Below, in pieces: positions 1-5,141 of a stretch of DNA of 8,443 nt. Position 1 is the first letter of the stretch, and every line of letters starts with the position of its first letter. The DNA is from Pseudomonadota bacterium (GTDB lineage: Bacteria; Desulfobacterota; JADFVX01), in NCBI GenBank assembly GCA_015222555.1, contig JADFVM010000349.1:1-8443 (forward strand), written 5' to 3'. The translations under genes and the position numbers were made by a program. The notes below the pieces were generated by a model, which did no database searches, was not told the DNA's origin, and saw only the letters and a program-made list of their open reading frames with translations.

Positions 1-1
1 A

Positions 2-133
2 ATTACCTTGACATTTAATAATGACAAGACTATTCTGAAACGTATAGATTGCATCAGAAAAGCTCTGAAAATCTTACAGTTTGAGTCATCTTGTCTTGTG
101 GAGAAAGGGCTTGGGAAATCTTGTCGAATTTGA
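2..133 (+). CDS. Possible C-terminal end of a ZapB-like coiled-coil protein (5' truncated)
   Basis: An open frame enters from the left edge of the window and ends at TGA 131-133, overlapping the zapA start by 23 bases. It encodes about 43 residues. The stretch DKTILKRIDCIRKAL is charged, has heptad-like spacing, and resembles the end of the short ZapB-type coiled-coil proteins that often sit just before zapA in deltaproteobacteria. ZapB works with ZapA to stabilise the FtsZ ring at midcell. The tail beyond that motif (ending KSCRI) matches nothing I know. The frame is short enough to be open by chance, and a promoter-like sequence lies within it, so this is a tentative call based mainly on position. 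Confidence 0.33.
   Translation: MTLTFNNDKTILKRIDCIRKALKILQFESSCLVEKGLGKSCRI
8..36 (+). promoter_or_regulatory. Candidate sigma70 promoter upstream of zapA
   Basis: A perfect -35 box TTGACA (8-13) is followed after 17 bases by TATTCT (31-36), which matches the -10 consensus at four of six positions. Transcription would start near base 43, leaving a leader of about 68 bases before the TTG start of zapA. The spacing is ideal. If the upstream open frame is a real gene, this would be a promoter inside the end of that gene. No experimental support is visible. Confidence 0.35.
100..113 (+). promoter_or_regulatory. Ribosome binding site that decides the zapA TTG start
   Basis: GGAGAAAGG at 100-108 lies just before TTG 111, with seven bases between the GGAG core and the start codon. 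The earlier in-frame TTG at 81 has no purine-rich sequence in front of it. This favours 111 as the start and gives a protein beginning MGNLVEFEILG, as expected for the family. Confidence 0.6.
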
Positions 134-386
134 AATCTTAGGGCAAAGTCTTGCTGTTAAGAGTGGTGAGGGTGAAGAGAGCGTAAAAAAAGTCGCTTCC
201 TATCTGGAGGAAAGGATTGAGCAAGTCAAAGAGGCCACCGGCGTTGCAGGATCTCACAGGTTGTTGCTTTATACTGCATTTCAGATGGCAAACGAAAATT
301 TAAAAGTAAAGGCTGAATTGAAAAAATTAGAGGAAGAGGTGGATTCAATCTCTTCCAATGTGCTGGAGATGTTTGAACATAAATAG
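111..386 (+). CDS. zapA: Cell division protein ZapA
   Basis: ZapA is a small cytoplasmic protein that binds FtsZ, cross-links its filaments and promotes Z-ring assembly at midcell. From TTG 111 the product is 91 residues, normal for the family. The N-terminal half has the ZapA pattern: strand VEFEILGQSLAVKSG, then a segment containing VKKVASYLEERIEQVKE, which is the conserved VAxYVxxKI-like helix. Residues 45-65 (HRLLLYTAFQMANENLKVKAE) correspond to the conserved helix carrying the AALNIADE-like motif. The C-terminal third is a charged coiled coil used for dimerisation and tetramerisation. An in-frame start at 81 would add ten residues but lacks a ribosome binding site. The gene is followed by a 6S RNA gene, an arrangement well known in proteobacteria that supports both calls. 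Confidence 0.88.
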   Translation: MGNLVEFEILGQSLAVKSGEGEESVKKVASYLEERIEQVKEATGVAGSHRLLLYTAFQMANENLKVKAELKKLEEEVDSISSNVLEMFEHK

Positions 387-400
387 GTTTGAGGAGGAAT

Positions 401-590
401 GACTTGGTTCCCCTGCTATGTTTGTGATGGTAACAATATCTTGAGCCAATGCGAATTTGAACGGGAGTTGTCCCTGTCTGTGGCTGGCATGTTCTATTTA
501 TGGAAAAGCCAAAAGCAGTTATATGACACCCACCTAGGAGTAATAGGTTCAGATTCATTATTGCCACACGGCACCTGCGGGGGAGCTGTT
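401..590 (+). ncRNA. ssrS: 6S RNA (SsrS), regulator of sigma70 RNA polymerase
   Basis: 6S RNA mimics an open promoter and sequesters the housekeeping RNA polymerase holoenzyme, mainly in stationary phase. The sequence folds into the expected long rod. 409-416 (TCCCCTGC) pairs with 577-584 (GCGGGGGA). GTG 424-426 pairs with CAC 567-569. TGGTAA 428-433 pairs with TTGCCA 561-566. AAT 435-437 pairs with ATT 557-559. The central bubble is flanked by TTGAGCC (441-447), like the CTGAGCC of E. coli 6S RNA. On the other side is a small hairpin, ACCTA 532-536 with TAGGT 544-548, ending in GGTTCA as in E. coli. The apical arm has GGGA 463-466 with TCCC 471-474 and TGGCT 481-485 with AGCCA 507-511. The position between zapA and ygfA is the classic location. 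End points are approximate to about ten bases; I did not identify its promoter with confidence. Confidence 0.87.
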
Positions 591-861
591 AATATCAGTT
601 CATCATGATGAATGTTTTTTTGGGAAAATTAGTTGTTTTTATTGGGTGTTATAAGATTTGGATATAACTGCTTTGTGACATTTAAACAGTTTTGATTACT
701 AAAATGTTTTTAATATAGAGTATAGTCGAGATAAGACAGTTAAGTGTTTTATGAATTTTTTTCTTATATTTAAGTAAGTTAATACCCATATAATACACTC
801 AGGTTTTCCGCAAATACATTCTAGCAGGTCCTTCCCTTTCCTCCCCAAAGAGTAGATTCCC
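591..861 (+). other. AT-rich gap between 6S RNA and ygfA, with a candidate promoter
   Basis: I see no gene in these 271 bases; short open frames here have no ribosome binding site and no recognisable product. The stretch is strongly AT-rich. It holds the weak hairpin at 599-621 and a perfect -10 hexamer TATAAT at 789-794. No good -35 box stands 16-18 bases upstream of that hexamer; the nearest, TTCTTA at 761-766, is too far away. If used, transcription would begin near 801 and give a leader of about 60 bases for ygfA. That leader contains a conspicuous pyrimidine run (829-845) just before the weak ribosome binding region of ygfA. Confidence 0.4.
599..621 (+). terminator. Weak candidate intrinsic terminator after 6S RNA
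   Basis: A perfect 14-base palindrome TTCATCATGATGAA (599-612) is followed after two bases by seven T (615-621). As RNA it can form only a five-base-pair AT-rich stem with a four-base loop, so it is a weak hairpin, although the T tract is good. It lies just beyond the 6S RNA and could end that transcript or mark a precursor processing zone. Confidence 0.35.
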
Positions 862-1440
862 ATGGATAAAGCTGACATCAGACGATGTATGCTGGAAAAA
901 CGTTGTTCCATATCAGATGAGAAATCTATTGAAAAAAACCTTGCCATCCAGCAAAAACTTCTTCTTACCCCCCGCTATAAAGAAGCTAATGTTATAGCAT
1001 TGTATAGCAGTTTCAGAGGAGAGGTTAAGACAGAACGGCTTATAGAGAGGGCTCTCTTTGACGGCAAAAAAGTTGTTATGCCAAAAGTAAGTATGGAAGA
1101 TTATCGCATGCATTTCATTGCCATCTCAGCAAAGGATGACCTTGTGACAAACTCATATGGTTTAAAGGAGCCGGAGCAGAAGCAGACTAATAGCGGTTAT
1201 TTTGCAGAAGAAAATATTGATCTCTTTGTTGTGCCCGGCGTGGCTTTTGATTTAAGTGGCAATCGTCTTGGCATGGGAAAGGGCTACTATGATAGGGCGC
1301 TCCAATCTGTTTCGAGAGATAGTGTCGTTGCATTGGCCTATGAATTTCAGCTGATAGATAGTGTCCCTGCGGAAAACCATGATGTTGTTATGGGAACAAT
1401 CATCACGGAAGAAAGAATTATTGATACACTTAACATTTGA
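862..1440 (+). CDS. ygfA: 5-formyltetrahydrofolate cyclo-ligase
   Basis: This enzyme uses ATP to convert 5-formyl-THF (folinic acid) into 5,10-methenyl-THF, returning stored folate to one-carbon metabolism in the cytoplasm. The 192 residues match the usual family length. The N-terminus (KADIRRCMLEKRCSIS) is the typical basic helix. The family's conserved Glu-containing segment is FRGEVKTERLI (51-61). VVPGVAFD (123-130) and RLGMGKGYYDR (135-145) form the signature that binds ATP and the folate substrate. The end, HDVVMGTIITEERII, also fits the family. The ATG at 862 gives the standard N-terminus, although the purine stretch before it (847-855) is a poor ribosome binding site. It follows 6S RNA as in many proteobacteria and lies 21 bases before rny, so it is probably the first gene of an operon running to tyrS. 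Confidence 0.93.
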   Translation: MDKADIRRCMLEKRCSISDEKSIEKNLAIQQKLLLTPRYKEANVIALYSSFRGEVKTERLIERALFDGKKVVMPKVSMEDYRMHFIAISAKDDLVTNSYGLKEPEQKQTNSGYFAEENIDLFVVPGVAFDLSGNRLGMGKGYYDRALQSVSRDSVVALAYEFQLIDSVPAENHDVVMGTIITEERIIDTLNI

Positions 1441-1447
1441 AGTGGTG

Positions 1448-1464
1448 TAGGAGGTCTATAAGTG
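1448..1464 (+). promoter_or_regulatory. Strong ribosome binding site for rny with GTG start
   Basis: TAGGAGG (1448-1454) lies seven bases before GTG 1462. This fixes the uncommon GTG start of rny and places a short hydrophilic segment (MSNTV) before the membrane helix, as in other RNase Y proteins. Confidence 0.75.
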
Positions 1465-3027
1465 AGTAATACAGTGATTTCAGCTATTATTGGTATAGTT
1501 GCCCTCATCCTTGGTTTTGGCGTAGGTTTTCTTCTAAAGAAGAAATCTTCGGAGTCGATCTTAATGGAAGCGGAGGAGTCAGCAAAAAAAATTATTAAAG
1601 ATGCAAGTAAAGAAGGAGAAAATATAACAAAAGAGGCTGAGCTTCAAGCCAAAGATCTTCTTCTCCAAACCAAGGCTCAGTTTGAAAAGGAGAATAAAGA
1701 AAGAAGAAAAGATCTTCAACGACTTGAAAACAGATTGATGCAAAAAGAGGAAAACCTCGAGAAGAAAACCGATGTTCTGGATAAAAAAGAATCTGACATA
1801 ATAGCTCGTGAGAAAGAAGTTGATCAGAGAATTGAGTCCACAAGAAAGATGGAAGAGGAATATAAAGAACTCATTGACAAGCATGTGAAAAAACTTGAAA
1901 GTATCGCAAACCTGAGTGCCGAAGAGGCCAAAGAAGAGCTAATTGCACTAATGGAGAGTGAAGCGAAACACGATGCAGCAAAGATGATTAAAGCGATAGA
2001 AGAGGAGGCCAAAGAAACGGCTGAGAAAAAGGCCAAGCATTTGATTGCGCTTGCAATCCAACGGTATAGTGGTGAATTTGTCGCCGAAAGGACAGTCTCT
2101 GTCGTCAACCTGCCCAGTGATGATATGAAGGGTAGAATTATCGGTAGAGAAGGTAGAAATATCAGGGCTCTTGAGGCGGCCACAGGTATAGACATTATTG
2201 TCGATGATACCCCTGATGCTGTTATCCTCTCAGGTTTTAATGCGGTAAGAAGGGAAGTCGCAAGACTTTCTCTGGAAAAATTGATGGCTGATGGCAGAAT
2301 TCACCCAACGCGGATTGAAGAGGTCGTAAAAAAATCAGAAAAAGAAGTTAACGCCATAATGAAAGAAGCGGGTGAGGCGGCGACCTTTGATGTCGGTGTT
2401 CATGGGATCCACCCGGAATTAATTATGACGCTTGGGCGGTTAAAGTACAGGACCAGCTATTCACAGAATGTTTTACAACACTCCGTTGAGGTTGCTTTTC
2501 TTTGCGGTGCAATGGCTGCGGAACTCGGTATTAACCAGAAACAGGCTAAGCGCGCCGGCTTGCTTCATGATCTAGGTAAGGCTATTGACCATGAGGTGGA
2601 AGGCTCCCATGCAATAATAGGCGCTAACCTTGCCAAAAAATATGGTGAATCTCCACGTGTAGTTCATGCTATTGCGGCGCATCATGAAGAGGAAAAGCCG
2701 GAAACTGTTCTTGCCTGTCTGGTGGCCGCTGCTGATGCCATTTCAGCTGCAAGACCCGGCGTGAGAAGGGAGATGATGGAGACCTATGTGAAAAGGCTTG
2801 AGGATCTTGAGCATATTGTCAAGTCATTTGATGGTATTGAAAAGACCTATGCTGTTCAGGCTGGTCGGGAGTTAAGGATTATGGTGGAGCATGACAAGAT
2901 CTCTGATGAGGCTATGGTTGTTCTTGCCAGAGACATATCAAAAAAAGTAGAAAAGGATCTCTCATACCCCGGGCAGATTAAAATCAATGTCATCCGTGAG
3001 ACACGAGCCGTAGAGTATGCCAGATAG
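1462..3027 (+). CDS. rny: Ribonuclease Y, membrane-anchored endoribonuclease
   Basis: RNase Y starts bulk mRNA decay and processes selected transcripts by endonucleolytic cleavage from the inner face of the membrane. The 521 residues match the usual length (about 510-520), and all domains are present in order. There is one N-terminal membrane helix (about 5-25, followed by KKK), then a long charged coiled coil rich in Lys and Glu (about 30-205). A KH RNA-binding domain follows, with the GxxG loop in GRIIGREGRNIR (224-235). The HD hydrolase domain has H340, the catalytic pair H369-D370 in LLHDLGKAID, HH at 407-408 and D425. A conserved C-terminal region ends in RETRAVEYAR. No truncation or missing catalytic residue is seen. 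It lies directly before ymdB, the same order as in Bacillus subtilis (ymdA-ymdB). Confidence 0.97.
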   Translation: MSNTVISAIIGIVALILGFGVGFLLKKKSSESILMEAEESAKKIIKDASKEGENITKEAELQAKDLLLQTKAQFEKENKERRKDLQRLENRLMQKEENLEKKTDVLDKKESDIIAREKEVDQRIESTRKMEEEYKELIDKHVKKLESIANLSAEEAKEELIALMESEAKHDAAKMIKAIEEEAKETAEKKAKHLIALAIQRYSGEFVAERTVSVVNLPSDDMKGRIIGREGRNIRALEAATGIDIIVDDTPDAVILSGFNAVRREVARLSLEKLMADGRIHPTRIEEVVKKSEKEVNAIMKEAGEAATFDVGVHGIHPELIMTLGRLKYRTSYSQNVLQHSVEVAFLCGAMAAELGINQKQAKRAGLLHDLGKAIDHEVEGSHAIIGANLAKKYGESPRVVHAIAAHHEEEKPETVLACLVAAADAISAARPGVRREMMETYVKRLEDLEHIVKSFDGIEKTYAVQAGRELRIMVEHDKISDEAMVVLARDISKKVEKDLSYPGQIKINVIRETRAVEYAR

Positions 3028-3033
3028 TCTCTT

Positions 3034-3819
3034 ATGAAAGTACTTTTTATAGGAGATATTATTGGTAAGGCCGGACGACGAGCCGTTAAAGAACTTGTTC
3101 CCGGGTTGAAAAATAAACACAGCATTGATATCGTCATTGCCAATGGTGAAAACGCCGCAGGCGGATTTGGAATCATCCCGAAACTGGCGGAAGAACTTTT
3201 CAGTTATGAGGTGGACCTCATAACTTCGGGCAATCATATCTGGGATAAAAAGGAGATTTATCCTTACCTTGATTGCGGAGCGCCTCTTATTAGGCCGGGC
3301 AATTATCCTGCCGGTAATCCTGGAAAGGGCAGCTACCTTCTTGAAACGCCAGTTGGTGAAAGATTATCTGTTATCAATGCCTCGGGCAGAGTTTTTATGG
3401 CCCCTATCGATTGTCCTTTCAAATATTTGGAAAAAGAGATTGAGGCAGTAAAGACCGAAACGAAGGCGATCCTTGTAGATTTCCACGCAGAGGCAACATC
3501 TGAAAAAAGAGCAATGGGGCTTTTCCTGGATGGGAAAGTCAGTTGTGTAGTGGGTACGCACACACATATTCAGACGGCTGATGAAAAAGTTTCATCAAAA
3601 GCTACAGGTTACATTACTGATGTCGGTATGACGGGTGGCACTGATTCAGTCATTGGTGTAAAAGCTGAAGAGCCCATTTTGAAATTTTTGACTGGCATGC
3701 CTGCCAAATTTGAAACAGCTAACAACGACATAGAACTTCAGGGAGTTGTCCTTGAAATTAATAGTACTGATGGCAAATGTTTGTCCATAAAAAGGGTTAA
3801 AGAGCCGTTAAATGGTTAG
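3034..3819 (+). CDS. ymdB: YmdB-family metallophosphoesterase (TIGR00282 type)
   Basis: In Bacillus the homologue hydrolyses 2',3'-cyclic nucleotides and affects biofilm and motility choices. Here the exact substrate is an inference. The 261 residues equal the family length. Metal-binding motifs run in order: GDI with D8, NGEN (37-40), SGNHIWD (65-71) with N67 and H68, DFHAEATSEK with H151, and GTHTHIQTAD (174-183) with H176 and H178. ITDVGMTG (194-201) is a further signature of this family rather than of general phosphodiesterases. There is no signal peptide, so the protein is cytoplasmic. It starts six bases after rny and overlaps tyrS by eight bases, indicating co-transcription and probably translational coupling. 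Cyclic 2',3'-phosphates are typical products of RNA breakdown, which gives a reason for pairing it with RNase Y. Confidence 0.95.
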   Translation: MKVLFIGDIIGKAGRRAVKELVPGLKNKHSIDIVIANGENAAGGFGIIPKLAEELFSYEVDLITSGNHIWDKKEIYPYLDCGAPLIRPGNYPAGNPGKGSYLLETPVGERLSVINASGRVFMAPIDCPFKYLEKEIEAVKTETKAILVDFHAEATSEKRAMGLFLDGKVSCVVGTHTHIQTADEKVSSKATGYITDVGMTGGTDSVIGVKAEEPILKFLTGMPAKFETANNDIELQGVVLEINSTDGKCLSIKRVKEPLNG

Positions 3820-5032
3820 CGTAGAAGAACAGCTAAGAATAATCGGAAGAGGTGTTGCCGAGATTCTTCCTGAAAAAGAGATGGAAGAAAAGCTGAAGAA
3901 GTCAATCAAGGAAGGCCGACCCCTGAAGATTAAGGCCGGCTTTGATCCCACTGCTCCCGATATTCATCTAGGGCACACAGTTTTAATTCACAAAATGAGG
4001 CAATTCCAGGATTTGGGCCATGAAATTATTTTTCTCATAGGTGATTTTACCGGCATGATTGGTGACCCTACCGGCAAGTCTCAAACAAGAAAACATATGA
4101 CAAAGGATGAAGTCATCGAGAATGCAAAATCCTATCAGGAACAGGCATTCAAAATATTGGACCCTGAAAAAACCAAAATTGCATTTAACAGTGAATGGCT
4201 AAATAACATGTCGCTGGAGGATGTCATACGTCTTGCCGCAAAGCAGACTGTGGCCAGAATGCTTGAACGTGACGATTTTAAAAAACGGTATGCCGGTGAG
4301 CAGCCCATAGGTATCCATGAATTTCTTTATCCTTTAATTCAGGGGTATGATTCTGTCATGTTGAAGGCGGATGTAGAGCTTGGCGGGACTGATCAGAAAT
4401 TTAATATGCTCGTTGGCCGGGAACTCCAGAAAGAACAAGGTTATGAACCGCAGGTTGTTTTGATGATGCCTCTGCTTGAAGGTACTGACGGCGTTAATAA
4501 AATGAGCAAAAGTATGAATAACTATATCGGCATATCAGAGCCCCCCTCTGATATATTTGGTAAGGTAATGTCCATATCTGATGAGCTAATGGTAAGGTAT
4601 TACGAACTAGTTAGTACGAAAAGCATAAAAGAGATAGAAAACCTGAAGAATGGCCTTAAAGTGGGCAGCCTTCACCCTATGGAGGCAAAGAAAGAACTCG
4701 CCTCGGAGATCGTGGAAAGATACTATTCCAGGGAGGAGGCCCTTCAGGCCAGAAATGGATTTGAAAATGTCTTCAGAGATGGTGGGCTTCCCGATGAGAT
4801 AGAAACTGTATCCTTAGATGTCGAGGGCGACTCCGTCTGGCTCCCGTCACTTCTGTCATCACTCAATATGGTAAAGAGTAATTCAGAGGGACGCCGTCTT
4901 ATAAAGCAGGGTGCCGTCACCATTGACGGTAACAAGGTTATGGATGATAATTTTCAGGTTAAGGCCGGAGGGGAGTACCTCATCAAGGCGGGGAAACGCC
5001 GCTTTGCAAAGGCCAGGCTATTGTCTTCATAA
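3812..5032 (+). CDS. tyrS: Tyrosyl-tRNA synthetase (class Ic)
   Basis: The enzyme charges tRNA-Tyr with tyrosine in an ATP-dependent reaction. The 406 residues fit the longer bacterial TyrRS subtype (about 400). The HIGH-type motif is HLGH (52-55), within GFDPTAPDIHLGH. The flanking GDFTGMIGDPTGKS (77-90) is characteristic of this subtype. The tyrosine-pocket region includes GYDSVMLKADVELGGTDQ (178-195). The ATP-binding KMSKS loop is intact at 230-234. A C-terminal S4 RNA-binding domain (about 345-404), containing RRLIKQGAVTIDG, contacts the tRNA. The start codon lies inside the end of ymdB, so translation is likely coupled. The gene ends in tandem stops (TAA TAA, 5030-5035), and a strong terminator hairpin follows about 60 bases later. 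I see no T-box leader or other tyrosine-responsive element before it. Confidence 0.96.
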   Translation: MVSVEEQLRIIGRGVAEILPEKEMEEKLKKSIKEGRPLKIKAGFDPTAPDIHLGHTVLIHKMRQFQDLGHEIIFLIGDFTGMIGDPTGKSQTRKHMTKDEVIENAKSYQEQAFKILDPEKTKIAFNSEWLNNMSLEDVIRLAAKQTVARMLERDDFKKRYAGEQPIGIHEFLYPLIQGYDSVMLKADVELGGTDQKFNMLVGRELQKEQGYEPQVVLMMPLLEGTDGVNKMSKSMNNYIGISEPPSDIFGKVMSISDELMVRYYELVSTKSIKEIENLKNGLKVGSLHPMEAKKELASEIVERYYSREEALQARNGFENVFRDGGLPDEIETVSLDVEGDSVWLPSLLSSLNMVKSNSEGRRLIKQGAVTIDGNKVMDDNFQVKAGGEYLIKAGKRRFAKARLLSS

Positions 5033-5091
5033 TAAGCGATTTATATTACCGATAAAATCAACCTGGCAATCATTACAGATAAAGAAGATAA

Positions 5092-5123
5092 AAAAAGGGC
5101 GGGACATATGTCCCGCCCTTTTT
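5092..5123. terminator. Bidirectional intrinsic terminator shared by tyrS and the convergent lipoprotein gene
   Basis: A perfect 32-base inverted repeat is centred between 5107 and 5108. Its GC-rich core is GGGCGGGACA paired with TGTCCCGCCC. The outer part is an A run (5091-5096) on the left and a T run (5119-5123) on the right, so each strand gives a stable hairpin followed by U. It lies about 60 bases beyond the tyrS stop codon and 18 bases beyond the stop codon of the gene on the opposite strand. This is the standard layout for one hairpin ending two convergent transcripts. Confidence 0.92.
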
Positions 5124-5141
5124 AGTTGGATTCACTTCCTG

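Noticed and set aside
226..567. Open frame of 113 codons on - strand across zapA and the 6S RNA
   Set aside because: It lies opposite zapA and the structured RNA, has no ribosome binding site, and its translation has no recognisable features.
399..608. Open frame of 69 codons on + strand with AGGAGG directly before its ATG
   Set aside because: Only one base separates AGGAGG (392-397) from the ATG, too close for initiation. The frame coincides with the well-paired 6S RNA, and the product resembles no known protein.
1824..2195. Open frame of 123 codons on - strand, rich in Ser and Ala
   Set aside because: It lies entirely opposite the coiled-coil and KH parts of rny; the Ser/Ala bias is the reverse-strand image of Glu/Lys/Ala codons.
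3790..3830. T-box or other leader riboswitch controlling tyrS
   Set aside because: tyrS overlaps the end of ymdB, leaving no untranslated leader, and no T-box sequence is present.
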